Shown here piece by piece: positions 16,287-25,598 of a stretch of DNA of 64,000 nucleotides. Every line of letters begins with the position of its first letter. The first letter of the stretch is position 1. Made by a program: the position numbers and the translations under genes. The DNA is taken from positions 434,001 to 498,000 of the forward strand of contig NZ_BLLN01000005.1 of NCBI RefSeq assembly GCF_011170125.1, written 5' to 3'. The notes beneath the pieces are model-generated. The model searched no databases. It was not told where the DNA came from and saw nothing but the letters and a program-made list of their open reading frames with translations. This DNA comes from Streptomyces diastaticus subsp. diastaticus. GTDB lineage: Bacteria; Actinomycetota; Actinomycetes; Streptomycetales; Streptomycetaceae.

Positions 16287-17143
16287 GAGGCCATCTCATT
16301 TGGGGCACTCGGTATTCTGTGCGTCATGGTGGGGATCGTTGAGCGGTTGGTGCCGGACGAGTTGTGGGAGTTGTTCCAGCGGGTGGTGCCGGAGGCGCCG
16401 TCGCGACCTCAGGGCGGTGGTCGGCGTCGGCACGGCGACCGGGAGGTGCTGGCCGCGATCGTCTTCGTAGCCACGTCGGGTTGTACCTGGCAGCAGCTGC
16501 CGTCGGCGTCGTTTGGCCCGTCCGGAGCGACTGCTCACCGACGGTTCTCGGAGTGGTCGAAGGCCAGGGTGTGGGCCAAACTCCACCGCCTGGTTCTCGA
16601 CGAACTCGGTGCCCGCGGGGAGCTGGACTGGTCGCGGTGCGCAATCGACTCGGTGAACATGCGGGCCCTGAAAAGGGGGACCTGACGGGTCCGAATCCTG
16701 TCGACCGGGGCAAGTACGGCTCGAAGATCCACCTGGTCACGGAACGGTCGGGTCTGCCCGTCTCCGTCGGCATCTCCGGGGCCAACCTCCACGACAGCCA
16801 GGCACTGATCCCGCTCGTGAAGGGCATCCCGCCAATCCGCTCGCGGCGCGGCCGACGACGGCGCAAGCCCGGCAAGCTTCACGCCGACAAGGGCTACGAC
16901 TATGCCCATCTGCGGCGATGGTTACGCGAGCGAGGTATCACCCACCGCATCGCCCGTAAGGGAGTCGAGTCCTCGCAACGGCTGGGCCGTCACCGCTGGA
17001 CCGTGGAACGCACCATGGCCTGGCTTGCCGGCTGCCGCCGCCTCCACCGACGCTACGAACGCAAGGCCGACCACTTCCTCGCCTTCACCAGCATCGCCTG
17101 CACTCTCATCTGCTACCGCAGGCTCACCAAATGAGATGACTTC
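16287..17143 (+). mobile_element. IS5-family insertion sequence, copy 2 (857 bp)
   Basis: Second complete copy of the element at 10151-11007, in opposite orientation, with the same length. The left end is GAGGCCATCTCATTTGGGG at 16287, and the right end, read on the minus strand from 17143, is GAAGTCATCTCATTTGGTG. TAA target duplications lie at 16284-16286 and 17144-17146. Both copies have their own matching duplications, so each probably arrived as a single element; they now bracket 5.3 kb that could invert by recombination. Confidence 0.92.
16326..17134 (+). CDS. IS5-family transposase read by -1 frameshift (copy 2)
   Basis: Same two-frame transposase as copy 1: 119 residues from ATG 16326 with the first catalytic Asp (CAIDSVN), then a -1 shift at AAAAGGGGG (16671-16679) into the frame with HADKGYD and RWTVERTMAW, ending at 17134. 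The fused protein would be 269 residues. The translated sequences show no differences from copy 1 in either frame. Confidence 0.9.
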
Positions 17144-18309
17144 TAAGAAGGCTGGGAGAGCTACCTCCATCGCCCGGGAGGAGCGTGCCGATGGTTCATG
17201 CAGGGCGGAGGGTGCCTGTGGTCATCACCCACGGGCGGCAGGGACGCAGCGTGCCTTGGCATGCTCGGATGGCCCCGGCTCGTCTACCAGTCCGCCACGG
17301 GACGGAATGCTGGTGCATCCGAGGTCCGGGCAAGCAAGGAGGCACTGACAACGCACGCCAGGAATACATGAACTCCTCTCCCAACGAGTGCAATCGCAAA
17401 GTATGCGCACCCTGGAAGCGTCACAGGAACACGGACCGCATGAAGCGCCAGCCGCATCGTGCGCGCCAGCGCAGCCGATCTCAGACGAAGCCGCACCGGA
17501 GCGCTCCGATGACTTCGTCGTCTCACGGCTCGACTCAAAGTCCCGTCAGGACGGACCCCGGCGGGGCCTCGCCGTATCACTCGCCTATCACGCAACCATC
17601 ACCAACTGTGCGGCCTCTCCCGGACCAGAAGGCCCTGACCTGGTACTTCGTGCCCGCGCTGGACCGGCGTAGACGCCCCCGGACGGTCTTTACAACCTGT
17701 GCCATGTCGTACCGTAGGACTCGCACGCCAACACCACAGATCACGGACCAAGATCCGGACCAGGTGCGGACCAACCTCGCTCAACAGCAGACGATCCCAC
17801 CCTTTGTCGCAGCTCAGAGGCGATGGTTAGCGTGTACCACCAGCAGACGAAGAACCTCCTGGGACCAGGATGCACCGTGCCCAGACGCAGCGCCTTGCCC
17901 GTGCCGACGGCGGCTGAGCGGCAAGGCCGGACTCGGTCTCTCAGTCCGGTCACCTGCCACGCAACGACTCTGAGGCGATCATCCCGGATGCCCGAGTTCA
18001 ACGGAGCGTAGTCAGCACCAAGTCAGCACGGGACAGGTGAGGACGGGTGATGACGTGGGATTTTAGTCAGCACCAAACCAGCACGGGAGTCAGCACGGCA
18101 CCGTCAAATCGTGCTGAACTACGCGTCCCGGACGACCCTCGTTTTGACCACCACCGGTCCCCTGAGACGCCTTTGCATGAGCCGGCATGGTGGCCGCGCG
18201 CATAGCTGGCCCTCGAACTATGTTGTCTCGCCACATGTGCGCCTGACCTGCGGATTCCTACGGTGTGGCGACACGCAAAACGTCCCCGCAACGCCAGGAA
18301 GTGGTGCCG
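17144..18309. other. Long region without a convincing gene at the island border
   Basis: About 1.17 kb. Several frames are open but rich in Arg/Pro/Ser/Thr and not convincing. The best candidate is a plus-strand frame at 17388-17672 (GTG start, 94 residues, with the stretch ISDEAAPERSDDFVVSRLDS), which has more acidic and hydrophobic residues than the shadows around it; it may be a fragment. Local GC is lower than in the flanking chromosome. No tRNA was recognised. The end holds the GTCAGCAC repeats. Confidence 0.4.
18011..18099. repeat. GTCAGCAC direct repeats
   Basis: GTCAGCAC occurs at 18011, 18022, 18066 and 18089, in two longer blocks (GTCAGCACCAA followed by a CAGCACGGG core) at 18011 and 18066. 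A GTGCTGA inverted copy follows at about 18111. Clustered short repeats of this kind at an island border resemble integrase arm sites or the remains of an attachment region (inference); no integrase gene is visible in the window. Confidence 0.5.
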
Positions 18310-19734
18310 ATGTCGTCGCCCGCAACCGCTCCACCAGCCCCGAACAACCTCAAGCGCGTCGTCGCCGCGTCCCTCATCGGCACCACCATCGAGTGGTACG
18401 ACTTCTTCCTCTACGGGTCGGCCGCCGCTCTGGTCTTCAACAAGGTCTTCTTCCCGGACTCCGACCCGCTCGTCGGCACCCTGCTCTCCTTCCTCACCTA
18501 CGCCGTCGGTTTCGCGGCGCGGCCGCTGGGCGCACTGGTCTTCGGGCACTACGGCGACCGGCTGGGCCGCAAGAAGCTGCTGGTCATCAGCCTGCTGATG
18601 ATGGGTGGCGCCACCTTCGCGATCGGCCTGCTGCCCACCCACGCCACCATCGGCACGGCGGCGCCGCTGCTGCTGACGGTGCTTCGGCTCGTCCAGGGCT
18701 TCGCGCTGGGCGGCGAGTGGGGCGGGGCGGTGCTGCTGGTCTCCGAGCACGGGGACGCCAAGCGGCGCGGCTTCTGGGCCTCCTGGCCGCAGACGGGCGC
18801 GCCGGCCGGACAGTTGCTGGCGACGGCGGTGCTCGCGGTGCTCACCGCGCTCCTCTCCGAGCAGGCGTTCGTCACCTGGGGCTGGCGCATCCCGTTCCTC
18901 CTCTCCGGACTGCTGGTCCTGGTCGGCCTGTGGATCCGGCTCTCGGTGGACGAGTCCCCGGTGTTCAAGGCGGCACTGGCCCGCTCCGAGGCGCGGCGCT
19001 CCGAGGGCGCGACGGAGAAGCTGCCCCTCGTCTCGGTGCTGCGGCACCACTGGCGTGACGTGCTGGTCGCGATGGGCGCCCGGATGGCGGAGAACATCAG
19101 CTACTACGTGCTGACCGCGTTCATCCTCGTCTACGCGACGACTGCGGTGGACCTCCCCCAGCAGACCGCGCTCAACGCCGTCCTCATCGGCTCCGCCGTC
19201 CACTTCGTGACCATACCGATGTGGGGCGCGCTCTCCGACCGGCTCGGCCGGCGCCCGGTGTACATGATCGGCGCGGCCGGGGTCGGCCTGTGGATGTTCC
19301 CGTTCTTCCGGCTCATCGACACCGGGAGCTTTCCGGCGCTGCTGCTGGCCGTCACGGTCGGCCTGGTCCTGCACGGGGCGATGTACGCGCCCCAGGCCGC
19401 CTTCTTCTCGGAGATGTTCGCGACCAGGATGCGGTACTCGGGCGCGTCGATCGGCGCGCAGTTCTCCTCGGTGGCCGCGGGTGCGCCCGCGCCGCTGATC
19501 GCCACCGCGCTGCTCGCCGAGTACGACAGCTCGGTGCCGGTCTCGCTGTACGTGATCGCCGCCGCGGTGATCACCCTGATCGCGGTGGGCGTCGCGCAGG
19601 AGACCCGCCACCGCGACCTGACCGACGTGCCGACCGGCTCCGAGCGGAAGGCCGGGGTGGCGTCGCGGGGTGCGGCACCCGCCGGCCGGGCGGAGGCGGG
19701 CTCGTCCGCCGGTTCGGCCCGCCCGCCGGTCTGA
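18310..19734 (+). CDS. MHS-family (ShiA/ProP-type) MFS metabolite:H+ symporter
   Basis: 474 residues, twelve hydrophobic segments. GTTIEWYDFFLYG in the first helix is diagnostic of the metabolite:H+ symporter group. GHYGDRLGRKK is motif A, repeated as SDRLGRRP in the second half, and EWGGAVLLVSEH is typical of MHS. The start at 18310 is preceded by AGGAAG at about 8 nt spacing; an earlier in-frame start at 18265 is less likely. It converges on a PucR regulator near a 3-hydroxybutyrate dehydrogenase gene, so an organic acid such as hydroxybutyrate or acetoacetate is a plausible substrate (inference). The last 40 residues are Ala/Gly-rich and cytoplasmic. Confidence 0.88.
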   Translation: MSSPATAPPAPNNLKRVVAASLIGTTIEWYDFFLYGSAAALVFNKVFFPDSDPLVGTLLSFLTYAVGFAARPLGALVFGHYGDRLGRKKLLVISLLMMGGATFAIGLLPTHATIGTAAPLLLTVLRLVQGFALGGEWGGAVLLVSEHGDAKRRGFWASWPQTGAPAGQLLATAVLAVLTALLSEQAFVTWGWRIPFLLSGLLVLVGLWIRLSVDESPVFKAALARSEARRSEGATEKLPLVSVLRHHWRDVLVAMGARMAENISYYVLTAFILVYATTAVDLPQQTALNAVLIGSAVHFVTIPMWGALSDRLGRRPVYMIGAAGVGLWMFPFFRLIDTGSFPALLLAVTVGLVLHGAMYAPQAAFFSEMFATRMRYSGASIGAQFSSVAAGAPAPLIATALLAEYDSSVPVSLYVIAAAVITLIAVGVAQETRHRDLTDVPTGSERKAGVASRGAAPAGRAEAGSSAGSARPPV

Positions 19735-19765
19735 CCCCGGTCCGCCCCCGGACGGTCCGGCCACC

Positions 19766-19805
19766 GCGCCCCGCCTCCCCCGTGTCCCACGGGGAGGCGG
19801 GGCGC
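19766..19805. terminator. Bidirectional hairpin terminator between convergent genes
   Basis: Perfect 15-bp arms (19766-19780 and 19791-19805) with a short loop that itself contains GTG/CAC pairing. It lies between the transporter stop and the regulator stop, so it can serve both strands. Confidence 0.85.
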
Positions 19806-19812
19806 GGCGCTG

Positions 19813-21743
19813 TCAGCCGGTGAGCGCGTCGGCCAGCCGGTGCAGGCGCAGGGCGAGCTGGATCTCCAGGGTGCGGGCAGGGCTCTGCCAGTCGTCGCCG
19901 AGGAGACGCGCGACGCGGTCCAGGCGCTGGGCGACGGTGTTGACGTGGACGTGCAGGGTGTCCTTGGTTCGGGCCGGGCTGGAGCCGGCCGCGTAGTAGG
20001 CGTCGAGGGTGCGGACGAGTTCCGTGCCACGTCTGCGGTCGTAGTCGAGGACCGGGCCGATGGTGCGTCGGACGAAGCCGGAGATGTCGCGGGGCCCGGC
20101 GAGCAGCAGGCCGAGGAAGCCGAAGTCCTCGGCGGCGGCGCCTTGACCGGAGCGGCCGAGCAGGCGCAGGGCGTCGAGGCAGCGGCGGGCCTCGGTGTAG
20201 GCGGCCGGGGCGGCGTCGGCGGCGGGCAGCGGGTGCAGCGGCGCGGAGGCGCCGACGGTGACGGGTTCGTGGACGGCGGCACCGAGGTGGACGGCGGTGC
20301 GGCGGGCCAGCCCGGCGGCGGTGTCGCCGTCGGCCAGCGGCAGCAGCAGGACCGTGCCGCCGTCGCGGGTGGCGGCGAGCCCGTGGCCGGTGGCCGCGAG
20401 ATGGGCGGCGGCTGCCCACAGGCGGCGGCGGACGGCGGCCTCCTCGTCGACGGAGGCGTCCGGGGCGGCGTCGGGCTGGGCGGCGAGCACACGTGCGGGG
20501 TGTCGAGGCGGGCGCCGAGCCGGTCGGCGCGCCGGCGCAGCAGGGCCGGGTCGCGGTGGCGGGCATCGAGCAGGTCGTCCAGGAGTTCGCCCCGCACGCG
20601 CTGTTCGGCGTCGCCGGCGGAGCGGCGGGCGAGCAGCAGCAGGGAGGTGACCATGGCGGCGCGTTCGAAGGTGCGCTGGTCGACCGGGTCGAGGGCGGGG
20701 TGGCCGCGCAGGACGAGTCCACCGAGTTGCTGGTCACCGGCGGCGACGGCGGCTATCCAGTCGTCGCCGTGGCGGACCGCGTGGCCGTCGGAGCGCAGGG
20801 CGCCGGCGGCGGCCTCGGGCACGGTGTCGATGAACTCGACGCTGCCGTCGAGGACCTCGGAGACGGCGGCGGCCACATCGTGCACGCCGCCGCCGCGCAG
20901 GACCAGTTCGGCGAGGCGGTCGTGGACGTCGGAGGCGCGTTCGATGACGGCGCTGCGGTCCTGGATGATCTCGTGGGCGTGTTCGAGTTCGCTGAGCGCG
21001 GCGCGGGTCCCGTCGAGGAGGTCGGCCGACTCGATGGCCGCCGCGGCCAGCGCGGCGAACGAGCCGAGCAGCGCGGTCTGGGCACGTTCGAAGACCCGGG
21101 CACGCCGGTCGGCGGCGAACAGGACGCCGATGACGTGCGGGCCGAGCATCAGCGGGACGCCGAGGATCGCGACGAGCCCCTCGTCCTGGACCCCGGTGTC
21201 GATGACCGAGGTGTGCTGGAAGCGGCTGTCGTGGAAGTAGTCCTCGGTGACGTAGGGGCGGGCGGTCTGGGCGACGAGGCCGCCGAGGCCCTCGCCCATG
21301 CCGAGGCGCAACTGCTGGAAGCGGGCGGCGACCGAGCCCTCGGTGACGCGCATGAACGTGTCCCCGCGCGCGGGGTCGTTGAGGGTGAGGTAGGCGACGT
21401 CCGTGCCGAGCAGCGAGCGGGCCCGCTGCACGATGGCCTGGAGCACCGAGTCCAGGTCGCGCGGCCCGGCGAGGTCGTGGGCGGTCTCGAAGAGGGCGGA
21501 CAGCTCGGCCTCGCGGCGCCTGCGGTCGGCGAGTTCGGAGCGGACCCGCAGCGCGAGGCGCTTGGCGTGTTCGAGCGCGGCGAGGTGCGCCTCGCAGGCA
21601 CCCGCCTCACGGGCGGCGGGCACGGGCTCCTCGTACGCCTCGACGGTGGCGCCCCGGGCGAGGAGTTCGAGGAACGGCGCCTCGGCACCGGGAGAGGCGA
21701 GGGTGCCGGGGGTGGGGTGCGGCCCATCGTGCGTCATGTCCAT
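19813..21743 (-). pseudogene. PucR/CdaR-family transcriptional regulator with GAF domain, apparent 2-nt frameshift
   Basis: Long regulator of about 640 residues starting at 21743. It has an N-terminal coiled helix, then a GAF domain (LFETAHDLAGPRDLDSVLQA through GVPLMLGPHVIGVLFAADRR), then a central region, and a C-terminal PucR HTH (HVHVNTVAQRLDRVARLLGD). The GAF half and the C-terminal half are in different frames. At 20488-20492 a CACAC (GTGTG on the coding strand) seems to hold two extra bases; removing GT joins DTPHV directly to LAAQPDAAPD. Such regulators usually control an adjacent transport/catabolic gene. If the shift is real, the HTH is lost. It could also be a sequencing artefact. 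Confidence 0.75.
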
Positions 21744-21819
21744 CAGGAATACCTGTCGTGCCGGTGCCCCGCCAGCCCCTGGAGCCCCTGGGGCTGGCGG
21801 GGAGGGTGGGAGGCTGAGG

Positions 21820-22291
21820 TCAGGGGCCGGCGGCCGGGCGGCGGGCCTCGGCGGTGGGCTCCGCGTCCAGCTCGGCCGCCGTCGGGCCGTCGTACTCGCC
21901 CATGTCGTCGGCGTCGTCCAGCTCGGCGAGCCGTGCGGCAGGGGCAGTTCGTGGCGGCGGCCGCGGTGTGCCCAGGACGCCAGTGCCCGCGGGGGCAGCT
22001 CCCCCGGAGCAGGCGGCGGCCGAGCACACGGGCGTCGGCTTCCTGTCCGGCCGTGCCGCCCGGCGCAGGGCCGACGAGGCCCAGCTCGTCGAGGGCTCCG
22101 GGCAGCGGCTCCCGTACGTCGTAGGCGGCCTCGGCTCGGGTGAGGGCGGCCAGGCGGCGGAGCGTGGGGCTGTCGAGCCCGGCGGCGAGCGCGTCGCGGG
22201 CGGCCTGGACGAGGTCGTGGGCCGGGAGTTCGCCGATGCTCCACGGGACCGCCCTGTCCTGGAGCGAAGGGGCTGCCGTGTCCGGTGTCAT
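21820..22291 (-). pseudogene. Small gene upstream of the PucR regulator, two apparent frameshifts
   Basis: ATG 22291 opens MTPDTAAPSLQDRAVPWSIG, then AARDALAAGLDSPTLRRLAA and GALDELGL in one frame. ELPPRALASWAHR follows in a second frame, and ARLAELDDADDMGEYDG to TGA 21820 in a third. Both changes sit in G/C homopolymers (a G5 run near 21998 and a C-rich run near 21940), each explained by one missing base. Together they give a soluble protein of about 157 residues of a streptomycete family of unknown function. Decay or sequence error cannot be told apart here. Confidence 0.55.
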
Positions 22292-22354
22292 CCGCCCAGT
22301 CCTCCCCGGGGTGGCGTGGTCGAGTGGGTTTCGCCGGGCTCCCGCGCGGTGCGG

Positions 22355-23152
22355 TCAGTGCGCGGTCCAGCCTCCGTCGAGGGTCAGCGAGGAGCCGGTG
22401 ACGAAGCCGCTCCGCGGGCCGCAGAGGTAGAGGACGGCGGCGGCGACCTCGTCCGGTTCGGCGAGGCGCTTGACCGCGGTCTCCCGCAGCATGATCTCCT
22501 CCAGCACCTCCTCACGGCTGATGCCGTGCGCCTCGGCCTGGTCGGCGACCTGCTGCTCGACCAGCGGGGTGCGGACGTAACCGGGGTTGACGCAGTTGGA
22601 GGTCACGCCGTGCGGCGCCCCCTCCAGGGCGGCCGTCTTCGACAGGCCCTCCAGCCCGTGCTTGGCGGCGACGTAGGCCGCCTTGAAGGGCGAGGCACGC
22701 AGGCCGTGGACGGAGGAGAGGTTGACGATGCGGCCCCAGCCACGCGCGTACATGTGGGGCAGGGCGCCCCGGATCAGCCGGAAGGGCGCCTCCAGCATCA
22801 CGGTGAGCACGGTGTGGAAGGCGTCCGGGGGGAACTCGTGGAGCGGGCGGACCAGTTGCACACCGGCGTTGTTCACGAGGATGTCGGCCCCGGCGGCGGC
22901 CGCCTCGGCGGCGTCGAGGTCGCGCAGGTCGAGCGGGCGGGCCAGGACGGTGCCGGGGAGCCCCCGCGCCCGCTCGGTGAGGGCGTCGAGCCCGGCCGTG
23001 TCGCGGTCGGAGGCGCGGACCGCCGCGCCGGCCCCGGCGAGGGCGAGGACGCAGGCGCTGCCGATACCGCCCGCCGCGCCCGTGACCAGGGCGGTCCGCC
23101 CGGTCAGGAAGGGCTCGGCGGGGTGGGGCTCAGGGTTGCGGGGCGCTGTCAT
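22355..23152 (-). CDS. 3-hydroxybutyrate dehydrogenase (SDR family)
   Basis: 265 residues, classical SDR. TGAAGGIG is the NAD-binding glycine motif, NNAG the central motif, and the catalytic Ser-Tyr-Lys triad is seen in NLSSVHG and AYVAAKHG. The segment SPFKAAYVAAKHGLEGLSKT and the insertion AEAHGISREEVLEEIML are characteristic of D-3-hydroxybutyrate dehydrogenases (ketone-body and PHB-degradation type), which oxidise 3-hydroxybutyrate to acetoacetate with NAD. The gene lies upstream of the regulator and the symporter, suggesting a small uptake and oxidation locus. General SDR activity is the alternative. Confidence 0.85.
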   Translation of the reverse strand: MTAPRNPEPHPAEPFLTGRTALVTGAAGGIGSACVLALAGAGAAVRASDRDTAGLDALTERARGLPGTVLARPLDLRDLDAAEAAAAGADILVNNAGVQLVRPLHEFPPDAFHTVLTVMLEAPFRLIRGALPHMYARGWGRIVNLSSVHGLRASPFKAAYVAAKHGLEGLSKTAALEGAPHGVTSNCVNPGYVRTPLVEQQVADQAEAHGISREEVLEEIMLRETAVKRLAEPDEVAAAVLYLCGPRSGFVTGSSLTLDGGWTAH

Positions 23153-23274
23153 GATCCGACCCTAGGCAGCGGCCCGGGCGCTCCCCATAGGGCCGGAGCC
23201 CACACTTCGCGCCTCCGCGGTGGGGCGGCGCCATGTGGGCCGGGTCACAGGAGCGCCGGCCGGACGTCCCTCGC

Positions 23275-23796
23275 TCAGCCCTCGGGCGCGTCGGTGCGCG
23301 GCAGTTCGCGGGGGTCGGTGAAGGCGGGGTCGAACCAGGTGGGGGTGTCGGCGGGGGCCTGGGCCTGCTTGATCCGGTAGGCGGAGAACTCGGCCAGCTC
23401 CGGCAGATCGTCCACGGCGAACCAGGCGACGTCCAGGGATTCGTCGTCGTTGACCCGGGGCTCGCCCCCGACGGCCCGGCAGCGCAGGGTGATGTCCATG
23501 TACTGGCAGACGTCCTGGTTCGGGTAGGTCACCGGCTTCAGGGCCTGGACCAGGACGACGCGCTCGGGGACGCAGAGCACGGCGGTCTCCTCGTACACCT
23601 CGCGGACCGCGCACTGGGCGGGCTGCTCCCCCGGGTCGGGGATGCCGCCGATGATCGACCAGCGGCCGTTGTCGGCGCGGCGGCCGAGCAGGACGCGGCC
23701 CTCGTCGTCGAAGACGACGGCGCTGACGCCCGGCAGCCACAGAAGCTGGTGCCCGGCGGAGGAGCGGAGGGTGCGGAGGAAGTCGGGAGTAGCCAT
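23275..23796 (-). CDS. NUDIX hydrolase
   Basis: 173 residues. The Nudix box is clear: GGIPDPGEQPAQCAVREVYE followed by ETAV, matching G-x5-E-x7-R-E-V-x-E-E with Ala instead of the last Gly. Around it is the beta-strand pattern VSAVVFDDEGRVLLGRRADN and a C-terminal SLDVAWFAVDDLPEL. The family hydrolyses nucleoside diphosphate-linked compounds; the substrate is not predictable. Transcribed alone; the terminator of the upstream lnt gene lies just before it. Confidence 0.9.
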   Translation of the reverse strand: MATPDFLRTLRSSAGHQLLWLPGVSAVVFDDEGRVLLGRRADNGRWSIIGGIPDPGEQPAQCAVREVYEETAVLCVPERVVLVQALKPVTYPNQDVCQYMDITLRCRAVGGEPRVNDDESLDVAWFAVDDLPELAEFSAYRIKQAQAPADTPTWFDPAFTDPRELPRTDAPEG

Positions 23797-23816
23797 GCGT
23801 CCGACCCTAACCCCAG

Positions 23817-23852
23817 GCCAGGGCCCCCACGCGGGCGCGTGGAGGCCCTGGC
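23817..23852 (-). terminator. Hairpin downstream of lnt
   Basis: GCCAGGGCC (23817-23825) pairs with GGCCCTGGC (23844-23852), and the inner CCACGC pairs with GCGTGG. It lies 25 nt past the lnt stop and before the NUDIX start. Confidence 0.75.
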
Positions 23853-23877
23853 GGCGAGGGGCGTACGCCCTCTCGGG

Positions 23878-25497
23878 TCAGGCGTCCGGACCCGCCGTGC
23901 GGCGACGGCGTACCGCGCCGGTGGCGACCCAGCCGATGCCGACGGCGGCGAGTGCCACGAGGGCGGCCTCGGGGAGCGCGCCGAGCCGGGTGGCCCAGGT
24001 CTGCGAGGAGCGCAGCGGCAGTTCGGCGACGAGGGAGGCGGGCTCGAACATGCCGGTGCGCTGCACCAGCTCCCCGTCGGGCCGGATGACGGCGCTGACG
24101 CCGCTGGTCACGGGCACCGCGACGGCGCGGCTGTGCTCGACGGCGCGGACCCGGGACATGGCCAGCTGCTGGTAGGTCATCTCGCTGAGGCCGAAGGTGG
24201 CGTTGTTGCTGGGCACGGAGAGCAACTGCGCCCCCGCCTCGACGGTTTCCCGGACGGCACCGTCGAAGGCGGCCTCGTAGCAGGTGGCGATGCCGACCCG
24301 GCTCCCCGCGAGGTCGAAGACCCCGGGTTCGGTGCCGCGGCTGAAGTCGGTACGGACCATGTCGACGTACCCCTGGCTGAAGACGCTGATCAGGGAGCGC
24401 AGGGGGATGTACTCGCCGAAGGGCTGGATGATCCGCTTGTCGTAGGTGTCGACGGGGCCCTTGTCGGGGTCCCAGAGGATCTGCTGGTTGTACAGCTTGC
24501 CGTCCTCGGTCTCGACCACGCCGCCCACCGAGATGGGGGCCTTGACGGTGGCGGCGGCGGTCTCGATGACGGAGCGGGCGTCGTCGTTGGTGAAGGGGTC
24601 GATGTCGGAGGAGTTCTCCGGCCACAGGACGAAGTCGGGCCGGGCGGCCTCGCCCCTGGCGACGCGTTCGGCGAGGCGGGCGGTCTCGCGGGCGTGGTGG
24701 TCGAGGACGGCGCGGCGCTGGGCGTTGAAGTCCAGGCCCATCCTCGGCACGTTGCCCTGGACGACGGCGACGGTGGCGGTGCCGTCCTCGGCGCGGTCCG
24801 AGACCAGCGGGCGGGCCGCGAGGGCTCCGGCGAGCGGGAGCAGGAGCGCGGCCACCGCGCCGGTGGTGGCGGCACGGCGCAGGGTGCCGGTGCGGCGGCG
24901 CAGGTACAGCTGACGGGCCAGTTCGCCGAGGCCGAACCCGCACAGGGCGACGGCGAAGCCGAGCAGCGGGGTGCCGCCGACGGCGGCGAGCGGCAGGAAG
25001 ACCCCGTCGGCCTGCCCGAAGGCGACCTTGCCCCAGGGGAACCCGCCGAACGGTACGCGGGCCCGGGCGGCCTCCCCGGCGGTCCACAGGGCGGCCGCCC
25101 ACAGCGGCCAGCCGGGGAGCCGGGCGACGAGCGCGGTCAGGCCGCCGGCCACGGCGACGAACAGGGCCTCGGCGACGGCCAGCGCCAGCCACGGGCCGGG
25201 GCCGACCTCGACCCCGGTCCACACCAGCAGCGGCAGCAGGAAACCCAGGCCGAAGAGGGCGCCGAGTCCCAGTCCCGCCCTGAAGCCGCGCCCCCGCAGC
25301 AGCAGGCCGAAGGCGGCGAAGGCCGGCAGGGCCAGCCACCACAGCACCCGGGGCGGGAAGCTGACGTAGAGCAGCACCCCGGCCAGGGCTGCTCCGGCGG
25401 CGAGGTACAGGGCGCGCAGCAGGCGGGCGGCGCGGCCGGGCCGCACGGGCGGCGGGGGGCCGTCGGTCCCGTCGGCGGGGGCGATGGTGGCGGTCAC
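23878..25497 (-). CDS. lnt: Apolipoprotein N-acyltransferase
   Basis: 539 residues. The N-terminal 200 residues hold about six hydrophobic helices, then a periplasmic-side nitrilase domain and a final C-terminal helix (AALVALAAVGIGWVA). VQGNVPRMGLDFNA, FVLWPENSSDIDPF (catalytic Glu), YDKRIIQPFGEYIP (catalytic Lys region) and GIATCYEAAFDG (catalytic Cys with following Tyr-Glu) are the Lnt motifs. It N-acylates the lipoprotein cysteine in the cytoplasmic membrane. The start is GTG 25497; earlier in-frame codons lie in unrelated sequence. Confidence 0.93.
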   Translation of the reverse strand: MTATIAPADGTDGPPPPVRPGRAARLLRALYLAAGAALAGVLLYVSFPPRVLWWLALPAFAAFGLLLRGRGFRAGLGLGALFGLGFLLPLLVWTGVEVGPGPWLALAVAEALFVAVAGGLTALVARLPGWPLWAAALWTAGEAARARVPFGGFPWGKVAFGQADGVFLPLAAVGGTPLLGFAVALCGFGLGELARQLYLRRRTGTLRRAATTGAVAALLLPLAGALAARPLVSDRAEDGTATVAVVQGNVPRMGLDFNAQRRAVLDHHARETARLAERVARGEAARPDFVLWPENSSDIDPFTNDDARSVIETAAATVKAPISVGGVVETEDGKLYNQQILWDPDKGPVDTYDKRIIQPFGEYIPLRSLISVFSQGYVDMVRTDFSRGTEPGVFDLAGSRVGIATCYEAAFDGAVRETVEAGAQLLSVPSNNATFGLSEMTYQQLAMSRVRAVEHSRAVAVPVTSGVSAVIRPDGELVQRTGMFEPASLVAELPLRSSQTWATRLGALPEAALVALAAVGIGWVATGAVRRRRTAGPDA

Positions 25498-25598
25498 GCG
25501 TCGGAGTCTACGGCGCGTGCCGCGGGCAGGGTCAGCACGTCCCGCGGGCCGCCCGGGATGCGGGGGCGGCCGGCGCCGTCCGGGATGCGGGGTACCCC

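Noticed and set aside
17185..17973. A 262-residue plus-strand ORF in the island border
   Set aside because: Very rich in Arg, Pro, Thr and Ser with no hydrophobic core and no recognisable motif; treated as non-coding.
7010..18310. Integrase or tRNA attachment site that would define an integrative element
   Set aside because: I looked for a tRNA-like cloverleaf and for tyrosine or serine recombinase motifs and saw none; the island boundaries rest on IS content and repeats only.
19131..22244. A 1037-residue minus-strand ORF across the PucR regulator
   Set aside because: It joins parts of several frames, including antisense of the transporter; only the middle portion reads as protein, and the HTH lies in another frame.
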